A DNA stretch of 64,000 bases from Papaver somniferum (GCF_003573695.1 NC_039359.1:90500566-90564565), one strand, 5' to 3'; shown: positions 24,503 through 36,679, counted from the stretch's first letter. Translations and numbers: made by a program. Notes: generated by a model from the letters alone, not told the origin.

Positions 24503-25500
24503 TCATATTCTTAATATCTTTGGCTTGTCTTCGGATCCAACGTTTATCTCTTTCGTTGGTTCAACTGCAGTAAAGTTTGCTTTTGGTTCTCCCATTGGTG
24601 TTGGTCCTTTAATTTCTTTAATATTTTCACCTACCTTCACTGGTACTTCACTTGGTATTCCTTTTCCTTCCTTCGCTCTGATCATATGTGTCCGAAGCTC
24701 ATCCTCCTTTTTTTAGTTCTTTTGCTTTTCTCCATCGTTCTTTTCGCTTTTTTGCTCTTCCTTCATAATTTCGTACATCTGTGTGATTGCAAATCTTCGG
24801 ACTCATAACATCTCCTTTAATTTCACCTATACCACTTGAAATTGGGAATCTGATGCATTGATGCAATGTTGATGCTATAGCCTTTATCGCATGCACCCAT
24901 GGCCTTCCCAATAACATGTTGTACGGTGATTCTATATCAATCACACATAGTGTTATCTTTATTTCTACTTCTCCCAGTAATATTCGCATCACAATTTCCC
25001 CTATTGGTTTTGTAACCGCTTTATTGAATCCATGTATATTATAAGTTGGACGTGTCATCTCTGCATCTTCGTATCCCATTGCTTTGAATGTGCGATAAAG
25101 TAAGATATCAACTCCGCTTCCTGTATCTATCAGCGTTCTATCGATCATCCATTCCTCTGATTTCTTTTTGATCGCAATATTTTTTCCTCGTTCAGCTGTA
25201 ACTGTGATTACCAATGGATTTATTCGGTTCAAATTTTCTTCTGATTTCATCCGCTGCAAATGTAATCTCCACTTTTTCCCATTCTTTTAATGGAGACTCC
25301 TTTTCTACCGTTTCCACCTTCTTTCCTTCGTGATTTCGCTTATGAATCCTTCAAGTTATTCCCGCTTGAAAATCCGTATCAGAGATTGATTCTTTGGTTA
25401 TAGAATTACACTGCATATCTCTACCTCTTCTTTGTATTGTTACGGTTCTTGCTTTTTCCATATATTCTTTATTTTTCTTTCTTAGTTTTTCTTAAATCTT
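24503..25500 (-). pseudogene. Element C protease and N-terminal remnant (no gag)
   Basis: The retropepsin active site is LIDTGSGVDILLY (about 25120-25155), with the flap-side motif HGFNKAVTKPIGEI and the later LLGRPWVHAIKA. The open part is 24699-25259. An acidic linker continues to 24503 in another frame. Upstream, a possible ATG at about 25460 starts MEKARTVTIQRR, then stops and frame changes lead into the protease. No gag capsid motif and no protease-proximal zinc knuckle are seen between here and the primer-binding site. Confidence 0.8.
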
Positions 25501-25578
25501 GAGATCTATCTTCTTTTTCAAGATTTGGTAAACTTTCTGACAGGATTTATCACTCGTCCCTGTTTCTAGCGCCAAAAA

Positions 25579-26055
25579 TGTAGTTGCAAGTTTCCTCACA
25601 ACCACATTCCACTATGACTATAATCAATATTAGGTAATCATCATTAAACTCTTCATTGATTATCAAGACTTAAGTCGGTTTACAAGATGGATACAAGTAT
25701 TACAACAATCTTACTTGCTCCTAGATTTACTTTCTCTCTCCTGATTTCTTATCTAAGACTCACTAAAAGAATCCCCCCACAAGTAATAACCTCTCCTCTT
25801 TATATAAGATCTTACATAGTGGATGACAGCTAAGAGATCCTTTATTTTCTGAATCTCTATGCGATGCACTCGCTCATATACAATCACTCGTTCTCGCACA
25901 GACTATACTTCACACAGATCTCCACACTTTACTCGCGACTTTGTTGACATCATCCGGTGCGTCATCTCAACCTTGCTGTGTGTGATCTCCCTTGTTTAAG
26001 TTATATAGTCTTTACATTGCATGCTTACTAACATGTGCGATATTTCACTCCTACA
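25579..26055 (-). repeat. Element C 5' LTR (right)
   Basis: 477 bp, partner of 16742-17218. The primer-binding motif TTTTTGGCGCTAGAAACAGGG (minus strand) lies at 25558-25578 next to its inner edge. Confidence 0.93.
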
Positions 26056-27130
26056 ATAGCAGTTGAAACTCCGCCTGCATCCGCGTCGCCAGGTCTGTTT
26101 TCGTTGGTTATTCAAGCCCGCCCCTTGCGTGCTCCAGGTTGAATGTGAGTCTCATGTCGGATAATCAAATGAGCAGCAACATGGGTTGATAGCTCCAGCA
26201 GGTGGTAACAGCTACGTCCAATATTCCTTGATGGCATCTTGGTTACTGCATCGGGAGTGTGGTAGCAGGTAGCAAGCAGCAGCTATGCCTCCATCTTCAT
26301 AACAAGGTTAGGTACGCCTCAGCAACATCAATGCAGACGCGTCACTACTGCATCAATGAGTCTTCGTCGGTTGACTGGGCATCGTGGAGACTTTACAACG
26401 TTTTGCCTATCTTATTGGTTCAAATACTTTCTATGTCTTATTTGCCCCATGTGTGCTTTATGCTGGAAGAAGTCCACACCACCATCCTGCAGTAGTTTTA
26501 CGTACGTCGTAACAAGACCTGTCCACAGCAACAAAGGTAGCTAAGGCTTTGTCTTCGTCACCGTCGGCAGATCCTCTTTTATTGGTTATTTGAGATTGCT
26601 CTGCATGTAATGCATTTTAAAGGTGGGTATCACGTCGGATCTTCACGAAGGAAGCAGCAACGGTGATAGACAGCTCCAAAGGGCAGTAACAGCTGCGCTC
26701 ATTCCTTAGTGGCGGAATCTCGACCGCAGCATCAACGGTGTAGTAGCAGGCAACAAGCATCACCAGCTCTTTTAGCGCGACATCAACTCGTGTGTAGAAA
26801 CTGTGTGTGTTGTTTACAACGATTCGAAAACTTGGCAAGCTTGGAGAAGTATGAAGTAATATACATTCTTCACAGTTACTAAGAAGTACTGCCCCTGGTT
26901 GAAAGGCTCGGGATCTTTGTAACGTCAACTTTGTGTAGGTACTAAAATATAACATCGTCATTCGCAGCAGGTACGCAGGTGCATGGCGTCGTCTCTAGTA
27001 GCTTTGTAGGCATTAATTAATAGCCTCGGATTACGTCACGACGTAGGTTATTGTCACATCAACAGTGATGGCGCCACGCAGGTCCTCAGATACATTGTAG
27101 CAGCTTGTCCCATATCTGCTCCAAGTTGAA
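26056..27130 (-). other. Element A interior between C and B, with diverged repeats
   Basis: No coding domain is seen. Two copies of a roughly 150-base module lie at about 26130-26280 and 26620-26770, each with a cggatNNtcaNNaa..agcagcaac..tgata..agctcca..ggtaacagct framework. Further copies occur beyond element B at about 42120-42260 and 42880-43040. The segment ends at element B's left flank (ttgaa, 27126-27130). Confidence 0.6.
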
Positions 27131-28069
27131 TGTGAACACGTAAATCACGAAGTCATCTATATGTTCACGAACAATGTTCGCACTCTATATATACACTCGT
27201 ACTGATGAGATGACTGTATTGATTCCTTGGCTCAAAACCTTCGGGTTTATCATAGCCTCATCTAATATCATCACTAGAAGCGTTTACATAGAGGAAGATA
27301 AAGAAACGTAGTGTAAATTAAAACACGTGGAGTAGCAAATGAACGTAAAGTGCTGAAATGTAAATAAGACTGGGATTTACGTGGTTCAGTACTAAGGCCT
27401 ACATCCACGAGGTTGTCGTTTCACTATGCATTAGATGATTACAGAGGTAGTCGAATGACTTTGGAGTTTACATAGGTCTGTGAATTGTACAAAGATAAAC
27501 TTACACTCACAATCCTTCTCTCTCCCCTCCTCTCTCTGTTTTTCGATTCCCCCTCTCTTGGTGGAGAGGGGGTATTTATGGGGTTAGAGTGTGGGACCCG
27601 TTTCTGTGGGCCGTTAGAACTTTATCTTCTTGTGCTTTGTGTCCATCACGCGGAGGTCTTCGTTCAGAACTTGATCACACCAAGTCATCCTCGTTCGTTC
27701 CACGGGTTGATCGACACGTATACTGCTCAGAGCGTTTAATGCGGGTAGTTGAGACGCATGCTCGTGTCAGACAAGTGTCTTCTGCCCCTGTCACGTCCAT
27801 TTCAGTCAACCTTCTCTTCACCGTTGATCTTGGCTTCTTTTGGGGATGAGATAAAGTAACTCTTCGGTAGTTATTTAGTGCTCCGCATTACATCGTGTTT
27901 TTGATATATCTTTTAACTTCTGCCCTTGGATTTGTTCGGGCAAAGATCTGACGTCGACGGGATGGGCTTCTTGGCTGTGGGCGTGTGTCATCATGTTTTG
28001 ATGACTTGGTCCGCATACTATCCACGTGTCTTCCTACATACACGTGTTTGATGATGAAATATGTACACA
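27131..28069 (-). repeat. Element B 3' LTR (left)
   Basis: 939 bp, tgtgaacacg to atgtacaca. It carries the gatttacgtggttcagtact..gcctacatccacgagg block (about 27371-27409), related to the block in element A's otherwise different LTR. The polypurine tract CCCGAAGAAAAGGGGAAAAT (minus strand) follows at 28071-28092. Confidence 0.94.
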
Positions 28070-28092
28070 AAATTTTCCCCTTTTCTTCGGGA

Positions 28093-28770
28093 TTGAGTGT
28101 TTAGTGGGAGCATTGAAGAAAACGGACGTTACATATTCTTCCTCTCTCCTAATAACTTCTCCTAGATACTTGGGCACGTTTCTTACTCGTGCATTAACTG
28201 CTCATTTAATTGGCACGTTTCTCATTCCTCCATTAACTTCCTTCTCTTTGTTTCGAGTATATTAAGGAGAGGAGAAAAATTAATTTCATTCTCCTTGAAA
28301 ATTAATTTCATTCTCCCTGTCAGTCTTCATTCTTTGTTCTCCAACCATTAAATTTTCTCTGCCTTAGCATTAATCACGCTCGTTTCTTCTTTGTTTCTGG
28401 TTTGTTGTCTTCTTTTGGGATTTTGTTTGTAGTGGTAAGGTTTCTTTTCTTCGTTTCTGTTGTTTTAAGTTTCGTGTTGATTGTGTTGATTGTAAATTTC
28501 CTGCTGCTGTCGTACCTTGTTTGTGATGAATAACATCTTTTGATGCATGTATGCTAGTTTTCCCCTGTTCTTCTTCTCAAGTCGAGGAGGCCATTGTTTC
28601 AATTGTATTGATTGAACTTTTAAGTTTAGGGTTTTAGGGTATACATGCATGTATGCTAGTTTTAGGGTTTCTGCGCTATGTTGAGATGAACTTCTAATTT
28701 TGTGGTTTTTTGATCTTTGGTGATGCCCTCATGTTTTCTTCTAACTTGTTTTTGTTGTACCTCCTCGCAG
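28093..28770 (+). promoter_or_regulatory. Probable promoter and 5' UTR intron of element B antisense ORF
   Basis: This plus-strand region lies between the polypurine tract and the aORF start. A gagtatattaagg stretch (about 28256) could be a TATA element. A donor-like tagtggtaaggtttc at about 28430-28444 and an acceptor-like cctcctcgcag ending at 28770, three bases before the ATG at 28773, suggest a 5' UTR intron of about 335 bp. All inference from signals, with no transcript evidence. Confidence 0.4.
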
Positions 28771-28772
28771 CC

Positions 28773-31700
28773 ATGTCTGACCGTCCGCGGCTTCCTTATC
28801 AAACTCCGGCTTCCAATCTACCAAGATCACCTCCAAGTAGAGAGTCTGATACATATCCACCTGGGGAGATTTCTCTAAATTTTCGCAAATGGATCCCCGT
28901 GGTAGTAAAGTTTCGTCTTCTTCTGGGACGAAGGTCTCTCCTCCTAGGAAAGGGGATCCATCGAAGGGTCCTTCCGGATCTCGATACGCTGTCGGTCGTG
29001 CTGCTTCCCGTCCTCGCGATGACTCTAGGTGTACGCAGACACCTCCTCATGGTGGCGCCTTCGATATTCCCCCTCTTCGTTCTATAGTGCCCGTGCAGAA
29101 TCCTATGCCGCCGCCTCCAGTACTTTCTTTCAAAGGGAAGAACTCCAAAGGTGTTGTGCCGAGAGCCGAATCGTCTAAGAATCCTCCTTTGAAAAGAAAA
29201 TCTTCCGAAGCTTTTGTTGGTTCGTCCGATCCCGCGGAAGAGGCTGAGGCTGCCCCGGTGGTACGCAGTGTTTCGGTCAGCAAGAAGAAAGTCACGTTTA
29301 AACATATTGACCTTGAAGTTTTCAAGGAAAAGCATGAGCTTCAAGCCTTCGAGGTTCGTTTCTATGCTCCTGAGGATGATATTACTTACGAGCTCATCTC
29401 GAAGTATCAGTTTGATGAGTTTCACCTGTTGACTACGGTTGGAGCCTTCGAGGCGGGTCTTATGCTGCCGTTGTATAAGTCTGGTGATTCCTTTTATTAT
29501 GATGTGCTGGCTGGTCATGAAGGCTCTTCCACCAATACTCACAGTCGTTCCGTGTCGCAATTATCGGGGAACTATCTCCGTGCACTGAGGGAATGTTATC
29601 TGCGGAGTAAGGGGGAGATGACGACGACATGTTACGTTCCAAATCCCGCTGAGAGGGAATGGTATACTCCTGAAAACTTCAACAACTCCTTTGGGGATTA
29701 TGTCAATAGCAGGAACCGTAAACCATGGAGTGTTAGCCTTCGTAACCTCGCTGCTCCTCGGGGTGAAATTCGTCTCTTAAGTGAGGTGAGCGATGCCAAA
29801 CTGAAATACGTTCCAGGCACCGAAGGTTCAAGTCAGCGGAAACTTTTTCCCGCTCGCGAAAGGATCAAGCGTGACCATGATTATGAGTGGCACGCCACGG
29901 TTATTGAAATTGTTGGTCCTTGGGCGTATGGTTGGATTCCCGGTCCGCGCGGTTGGCGTCCTTCTGAGAGTAGCAGGCCTCGTGAATCTCTTCCTGCTCG
30001 TTATGGAGATTTCTGTCCCTGGCGTTTAAATTTCGAAGGCATGAACTTTCCTTATGCTCTCGACGTTGTTGAAGGAGACGAGGAGGAAGGTTCTGGTGCT
30101 ATGCTTCCGCCGAAGAGTGTCGCTACTGCCAAGGTATGGTTATTGCAGATTCTGGACGCGCCCCTCCTTTTTTGAAAATCAAACTGTGTATGAGGAAATA
30201 ACTCTTTTTGTGGGACGTGTATTGGTTTGCAGGTGTCGAAAAAGAAAAAGATTGGGCCCAAGCAGTTTTCTACCATTGTGACGGGTGAGGCCGAGGTTCA
30301 TGAGGAAGTTACCAGTCCAGTGAACGAAGAGTTTTCCGAGGATGAGGACATGTCTGATGGGGAAGAACGCACTGATACTTCCCCTCCTGATGTCGAGGAA
30401 AAGGTTGGTGCGGGGTGTGATGGTGTTGAAGGGAGAAATAATACCGCGGTGGCTGACGAAACTGTTATCGCGAACATGTCTGCTCCTGCTGGTGAGGCTG
30501 CGGAAACTCTCCCCACCATTTCTCAAGAGTTCTCTTTTGACAGGATATATTCCGCAGGGGAACTCTTTGACGATGCCCTCGATTTTCCTGAAGACTTTTA
30601 TTTGCTTTCCCCCAATGATGATTGGGATGTGTTCGGGGGTTCTGGTAAGGAAGATGCTGCTGTTCAGAATGAGGGCGCGGATGATCACAATGCGCGTGGT
30701 GATGCCGAAACTTGTGCCGATGGGGCAATGTCAGCAAAGGGGAAGTCTGTGGTTGACTCACCGTCCGAGGATTTCCCTCATTCGCTGATGTTTGAGGGTG
30801 AGGATGCCATAATGGATTGGCTCAAGAAAAAGAATTTTTTGTTTGTTCCTTATCCTGCCCCGGTGGTTGCTGGTGAGAAAGATTCCGATGCTTATACGTC
30901 GGATGATGGAACTATCTTCCGAGGCGCGTTATGCTGATATGTGGGGGAAAAGCTTGAGTGTTCCAGAGGCTTCCCTCGTATCGGACCCTCCCTCTTCTGT
31001 TGCTGACATGATGGCCATAGCTGATGGGTACCAATATGGTTTTCCCCAGCAGCGTGCCTTGGAGGTAAGTCCTCGTACATATCTCTTCGTGACAATTGAG
31101 TCCTTCGGTGTAATAATGTTTGCCGTTTGATGTGTAGATGATGAGGAGTGAGCATTGTAACCATGTGTTGTATCAATTCTTTAAAGCGAAATCTTTGAAG
31201 CTGGAGGCTAAGCTCCGTCACAGAGAAAAGGCATTATCTGCGGCTGAGGTGGAGATATAAGAACTGAAGAAAAGCCTTAAAGAGAAAGAAAGGTTGGGTG
31301 AAGCGGAGGCTGGTCTTCGTTCAGAGCTTTCCGCCGTTCGTGCTGAGTTAGAGCAAACTCGAGGCCAAGTTTCATCTTTCACAGGTTTGGTTCTTCTTCA
31401 TCTTTTATCCCTCGTAATTCCTCTCTACTACTTGGTTGTTCTGTCTGAGTCTCCCCACCCTATCTTCAGTGGGTGGCGTCCCTGAGCTGATATGGCTTCG
31501 AAACGAAAGGGCACGGCAAAAATCTCGTATCAAAGAGCTGGTCGAAAAAATTAAGAGCGAAGCCAAAAAGTGGGACGCTCGAGCTGAGGGATGGCGCGCA
31601 AGGAATGTTCAGATGGTTGATATGCAGAATCTATATAATCATGACCGTACTTTGTTCAATGGTACGCTGCTGTGGACACGTGAGAATATGCGGGAATCCC

Positions 31701-32614
31701 GTGAGCGTACTTCGTTGTTGGAGTCTAGAATACATCTTCTGGAAGATGAATTACCAAAGCCTCGCTCCCTTCCTTTTCCGGGAATTAAGGAGAGTATGTT
31801 GTGTCTTACCAGAGAAAGGGATGATGCCAGAGCCGAAATTGGGGATCTCAGCAAAGCCCTTGCTGCGTATCGCGCTGAAATAGCCCGCTAGGCTGAGTCT
31901 GAGAGGAATCTCGAAGTATGTATGTACAGACTTAGCAAAGGGGTAACAGAGATAAACAACGAAGTCAACCACCTTCGTCACATGGATTCGATGAAGCAGG
32001 TAGAATTAGATACCAGGCAATTTACTCTCACCAACCTTCAACTAGATTATAAGAAATTATCCGAGGGATATGACTATCTTGACGAAGCGCGATATGCGAT
32101 TGTTAATGAGTATGAAGAGGCTTCGGCTTGTGTCGAAGATATAACCTATTTTCGTCGAGTGTGATTGTGTCTTTTCTGTGCTAACTCCCTTGTGTTGTAT
32201 TTTTCAGAGCTCGAGGGACAACTCCGCGCTGCAAATGAAAAATTTGAAAAGGCTCAATCTTCCTTAGCGCAGCAGGAAGAACAGACTAATTATTTTAAGA
32301 GTTTGGCGGCATCCCGCGAGGAGGCCGTTGGTGATGCTTCGAAAGAAGTGAATCGTCTATCCTCGTTGTTATCCCAAGCCCACCAGCGGACGACAGTTAT
32401 TATGCATAAGGCTCGGTGTCAATTGGCTGAGGAGACAAACAAGATGCTGGAGAAGATTGAGCTTGGCCTTAGGACCGAGCATGGCCTCGTCAAGAGCTAT
32501 CAGCGTCGTCCTGTACCTGCCTCCTTGCCTGGCTCCTCGGGACCCTCTTCTGGTGGGAGCGTCCCTTCAACTCTTCGGGACAACCATGTTGATGGGGCGA
32601 CATCATCTAAGTAG
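28773..32614 (+). pseudogene. Element B antisense ORF (aORF): five-exon coiled-coil protein
   Basis: Antisense to gag-pol. Exons are 28773-30133, 30233-31064, 31138-31384, 31470-32158 and about 32210-32614, joined by GT-AG introns in consistent phase. Exon 1 encodes a Ser/Pro-rich head and a globular part (FEVRFYAPEDDITYELIS, FHLLTTVGAFEAGLMLPLY, CYLRSKGEMTTTCYVPN). Exon 2 is acidic. Exons 3-5 are coiled coil (LRSELSAVRAELEQTRGQV, LEGQLRAANEKFEKAQSS). Lesions are a frameshift near 28885, another near 30920, TAA at 31258 and TAG at 31889. The function of Tat antisense ORFs is not established, and the coiled coil suggests a structural or oligomeric role. Confidence 0.78.
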
Positions 32615-33254
32615 AGACCACGACATTAGCCTTCCCTTAGATTTTGCTAGTATTTTGTAAAAAGAATATTTTTGATGTGTTTTTCCTTGAATTGGCCTTG
32701 CCGCTTTTTGTAACCAACCTTTATGAAATGGATCCTTCTTTTGATATACCTGCAATATCAGTTTGTTTTTTATTTTAAGCATTGTGAGGAAGGACACTAA
32801 AAACAAAAGAAGAGTACTTTAAGTGTTTGGGTGCGATACCGAAGGGAGGTACCTTCGTGATCGTCTTGAGATCTGTCACCCCGCTGGCGAACCCTTGGCC
32901 AGAGGATTCCCAGACGGTGGGGGCCGAGGTAACGTTCTAGGATATGGGGTTAAAATATTTACATACACCCATTCCGTCGACCCCTTGCCTTAAGATTGGT
33001 TGGGTATCTCTTTCTGCTGGGTGACTTCCCCCCGGTCTTACACTCATGGACACTGATGGGGGATCCCTGAGAGATTGTATATTAACTACTTTCCCCAATA
33101 TTGTTGATAAGTTTTGTTTACTCGAATTTCAGAAAGCTTGTTTGATTGATAGGTTGAGGCCTGTTACTCCTCGTCCAGAGATAGAAACATGTAGAGCAGT
33201 TACGCTGCCTTCTTCTTCTGGTATTATTCACGCAGATGCAAAGCTGCATTGCTC
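32615..33254. other. Element B spacer between aORF and integrase
   Basis: The noncoding spacer separates two convergent coding regions. The stretch at about 32860-33080 (ctggcgaacccttggccaga, cagacggtgggg, cccattccg, ccccggtcttacactca) has a recognisable counterpart in element A at about 44180-44380. The conserved order of short blocks suggests a functional module, possibly RNA 3' processing or packaging. Confidence 0.55.
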
Positions 33255-34240
33255 CTATGGGTAGTACGATTTTAGCCACTTAGCATTCCAAGGGTGCCGG
33301 AGAACCTCGCCTTTCAGATTGCGAAGATAGTAGGAACCCTTTCCCGCAATGTCGTGTATTATAAAAGGTCCTCCCCACGTAGGTGCTAGCTTTCCCCATT
33401 TCTTTTCTCGTTGATACTGTGGGATTTTTCTTAGCACATACTGCCCCTCTACAAAATTTCGAAGTTTTACCTTTTTGTTGTACTCCCTTGCTAGTCTTCG
33501 TTTATAATTTTCCATCTTCTGTAGTGTTGCTTCCCTTCTTCCTTCCAGGTCGTCCAATCTCTCTAACATCATGTCTGTTGTGATATTTTTCTCCCATGCT
33601 TCGGTCTTTGTGGTTGGCATGAGGATCTCTGTTGGGATGACTGCTTCAGCTCCATAAGTGAGGAGAAACGGGGATTCCCCAGTGGCAGATCTTCGTGTTG
33701 TCATGTATGCCCATAGCACATTGTGCAACTGTTCACACCATCGCCCCTTATGTTCGTCTAATTCATTTTTGAGGATAAGGGCGAGGGTCTTGTTAGTGGA
33801 TTCCGCTTGTCCGTTGCTTTGAGGGTATATGGGGGTGGATTTGTTCTTCCTTATTTTGAAAGTATCGAAGAGCATGTCTATATTTTTCCCTTGTAACTGT
33901 TTACCATTATCGGACACGATTTCTGCTGGTATGCCGAATCTGCAAATGATGTTTTGGAATATGAAAGTAAACACTTCCACGTCTCTGATCCTGGCTAAGG
34001 CTTTAGCTTCCACCCATTTACTGAAGTAGTCTGTGGCTACTATCAAAAATCGTCTTTTACCTGATCCTTCGATGAAAGGCCCGACGATATCCATGCCCCA
34101 TTTTGCAAATGGCTACGGGCTACCTACAGAATTTAACGTTGTTGCTGGCGCGTGTATCTTTTTGGCGAAACGCTGTCATTCTTCACATCGTCGGGACATT
34201 CTTGCGGCATCCTGTATCATTGTGGGCCAGTAGTATCCTT
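33255..34240 (-). CDS. Element B integrase
   Basis: Open for 279 codons (33255-34094) after a broken zinc-binding end (RRCEE-stop-QRFAKKIHAPA, about 34150-34200). The catalytic triad is intact: MDIVGPFIEGSG with aspartate, IVSDNGKQLQGKN with aspartate, and QSNGQAESTN with glutamate. The C-terminal domain (GQYVLRKIPQYQ, TWGGPFIIHDI) ends at WNAKWLKSYYP. Unlike element C, this core keeps all three catalytic acids. There is an in-frame stop upstream (about 34174-34176). Confidence 0.92.
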
Positions 34241-35042
34241 GCATTTTTGCTTTGTCGGCTAGTGATCTCATGCCGCTATGATTCCCTGCGTCACCATAAT
34301 GGATGTCGTTTAGAATTCGATGCCCGTCTTTCCTGGACAAGCAGCGTAGTAACGGTCCGAGGAAGGATTTCTTGTACAGGATTCCATCCCGAAGGTCATA
34401 TCTTCCTACTTTGGAGAGTATTTTCCTGGCTTGTTTATGATCCGCGGGTAAGGTTCCTTCTTCAAGAAACGCATGGATCACCACTCTCCAATCATCTTCG
34501 TTGCTGAAATATTCGTCTTGATTTGCTCTTGACAGGATATCTTCTTCGTCAAAATCGTTATGGATGTCTTCTCCTACCTGGTCTTCGATATTTTCTTCCA
34601 CTGTATCTTGATTGGTAGCAAAGGAGAATTCTGATGCAATCGAAGGCTCGTATACCCTTGTTATTTTAATAGCTTCGACGCTTTTGTCCTTCAGCATGGA
34701 TGATATATATTCTAGGGCATCCGCGTGCCTGAGATCCCTTTTGCATAAGTGCCGGAACTTGATGTTCGGAATTTGTGATGCCAATGTTTGGACCAAGGCC
34801 ATGTAAGCTGAGAGGGTGTCGTCGTACACATTGTACTCGAGCCCTATTTGCCGTATGACAAGCTGCGAATCACTTATCAGTCTTACATCGGTTACCCCCA
34901 TCTCTATTATTAAACGGAGGGCATGTACGACTGCCTCGTATTCGACGATGTTGTTAGTATGCTCTTTGAATTCTAACCTGAGTGCCAGTACGATATTTTC
35001 TCCGGTTGGGGTGGTGATGACGATGCCTATTCCTGCTCCTTC
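34176..35042 (-). pseudogene. Element B second RNase H (archaeal type) and linker to integrase
   Basis: A stop at 35040-35042 separates the DGSKN end of the upstream frame from GAGIGIVITTPTG. The RNase H continues with NNIVEYEAVVHALRL and LISDSQLVI, then a long linker (HADALEYISSMLKD, acidic DFDEEDI stretch) and the start of the integrase zinc region (YGDAGNHSGMRSLADKAK). Its position after the retroviral-type RNase H is diagnostic of Tat elements. Confidence 0.88.
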
Positions 35043-36482
35043 CTAATTTTTGGAACCATCGACGAAGACTTCCCATTGTCTTTGACTCGCGGGTTCGAGG
35101 ATATCCATTGGATCCTTGCTTTCTTCCTCGGCTTCTGGTATTCCCTTAATCTCATCGTCGTTGTCCAGGGGGAGGTCTGCTAAGAAATCCGCCAAAACTT
35201 GGAATTTTCGGGAATGTTGAATTTCATAAATGATGTTGAATTGGTCCAGGTGGGTGTTCCACTTGGCTATTCTGCCCACTTTTCCTGCGCTTTTAAGGAC
35301 TGCTTCCAGTGGTGCTTTGCATGGGACTCGGTTGAAGTGAGTTAGGAAGTAGGTTCTCAGCTTTTGAGTAGCCCATACCAATGCTAGGATAAGTTGTTCG
35401 ATCTTCGTGTAGTTCCTTTCTGCAGAATTGAGGGTCTTACTGACATAATAGATAGGATGTTCTATCTTCGTATTGGTTTTGACCAACACTGAGCTAATTG
35501 CGTCTTCCGTCGCTGCTATGTACAATGCCAAAACCTCATCATGATCAGGTTTCTGCAGGATTGGAATTGAAGCCAGGTGTTCTTTGATTTTCTGGAAGGC
35601 TTCTTCGCATTCTATGGTCCATTCAAACTTTCTCCCTTTTTTGAAAATATTGAAAAAATATTTGCATTTGTCCGAGGATCGGGAAATAAATCTGCCAAAG
35701 GCTGCTATGGACCCATTGAGCTTCTGCACCTCTTTTAAGTTCTTCGGGGATAGCATTTCTACTATGGATTGAATCTTCGCTGGGTTTACCTCAATGCCCC
35801 TTTTTGTTACCAGATATCCGAGGAATTTCCCTGAAGTGACACCGAAGGTGCATTTCTCTGGGTTTACTTTCATGTGATGCTTCCTTATTGCTTCGAAGAT
35901 ATCTCCCATATCCTGATGGTGATCTTTGCGAAACTTACTTTTGACGAGCATGTCATCAACGTAGGCTTTTAAGTTACTACCAATCCATGGCCTGAAGATA
36001 GCATCGACCATTCTTTGGTAGGTTGCCCCTGCGTTTCGAAGTCCAAAGGGCATTCTAGTGTAGCAATAAAGGCCATGTGGGGTGTAGAATGCTGTGTGTA
36101 GTTGATCTTCTTCTGCCAGGGCTACTTGGTTGTAACCAGAATATCCATCCATGAAAGACAGCTCTTCGTATCCTTCTACTGCTTCAACCAGCTGATCTAT
36201 GCTTGGCAGGGGATAGATGTCCTTTGGACATGCCTTGTTGAGGTTAGTAAAATCGATGCATATCCTAACCCCTCCATTTTTCTTAGGAACGACGACCATG
36301 TTGGAGATCCATGTAGGGTACTTGACTTCTTTAATGAACCCCGCTTCTAGTAGTTTCCGAAGTTCTTTTTCCACTGCCTTATGGTACTCCGGTGCAACTT
36401 TTCTTATTTTCTGCCTGAAAGGTGGCGTGCCTGGTTTGATGCGCAGCTCGTGTTGGATTATTTTCGGGTCAATCCCCAGCAT
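35043..36482 (-). CDS. Element B reverse transcriptase and first RNase H
   Basis: 479 open codons. The RT fingers and palm show WISNMVVVPKKNGGVRICID, DLNKACPKD-like NLNKACPKDIYPLP, GYNQVALAEEDQ, MPFGLRNAGATYQRM and the intact YVDDMLVKSK (about 35935-35965). The connection and first RNase H follow (PILQKPDHDEVLALYIAATE, EHPIYYVSKTLNSAERNY, LADFLADLPLD). It ends within DGSKN at a stop, the first strand of the second RNase H. This is the best-preserved catalytic block in the window. Confidence 0.93.
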   Translation of the reverse strand: MLGIDPKIIQHELRIKPGTPPFRQKIRKVAPEYHKAVEKELRKLLEAGFIKEVKYPTWISNMVVVPKKNGGVRICIDFTNLNKACPKDIYPLPSIDQLVEAVEGYEELSFMDGYSGYNQVALAEEDQLHTAFYTPHGLYCYTRMPFGLRNAGATYQRMVDAIFRPWIGSNLKAYVDDMLVKSKFRKDHHQDMGDIFEAIRKHHMKVNPEKCTFGVTSGKFLGYLVTKRGIEVNPAKIQSIVEMLSPKNLKEVQKLNGSIAAFGRFISRSSDKCKYFFNIFKKGRKFEWTIECEEAFQKIKEHLASIPILQKPDHDEVLALYIAATEDAISSVLVKTNTKIEHPIYYVSKTLNSAERNYTKIEQLILALVWATQKLRTYFLTHFNRVPCKAPLEAVLKSAGKVGRIAKWNTHLDQFNIIYEIQHSRKFQVLADFLADLPLDNDDEIKGIPEAEEESKDPMDILEPASQRQWEVFVDGSKN

Positions 36483-36679
36483 ATCTCCTAGCTTCCAGGC
36501 GAATACATACGCGTATTATTTAAGTAATTTGGTTAAGAATCTTCTCTTCTTTCGTCCATTATGGTCCCTACTTTGATCATCTTCGTGTTTTCTTCCGTTC
36601 CTATGTTGATTTCTTTCACGGGCTCTACTGGTGTGAACACCGGCTTCGGATCCCCGAGGACTGGGACGTTCTTTGATTT

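Larger units (their letters stand above)
16742..26055 (-). mobile_element. Element C: Tat-type Ty3/gypsy element lacking gag
   Basis: Both LTRs are 477 bp and the target duplication is atagc (16737-16741 and 26056-26060). On the minus strand, TTTTTGGCGCTAGAAACAGGG follows the 5' LTR (right), and a purine-rich ATGAGAAAGAGGCAAAA precedes the 3' LTR. The pol domains run protease, RT, RNase H, second RNase H, integrase. An antisense, intron-containing coiled-coil ORF lies next to the 3' LTR. Only about 320 bp separate the primer site from protease-region coding, so gag is absent. About 20 LTR differences by eye indicate an intermediate age. Confidence 0.93.

Noticed and set aside
28799..29560. 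253-codon minus-strand ORF opposite the element B antisense ORF
   Set aside because: Arg-rich shadow of the plus-strand coding exon, with no domain. The plus strand has splice-consistent coding.
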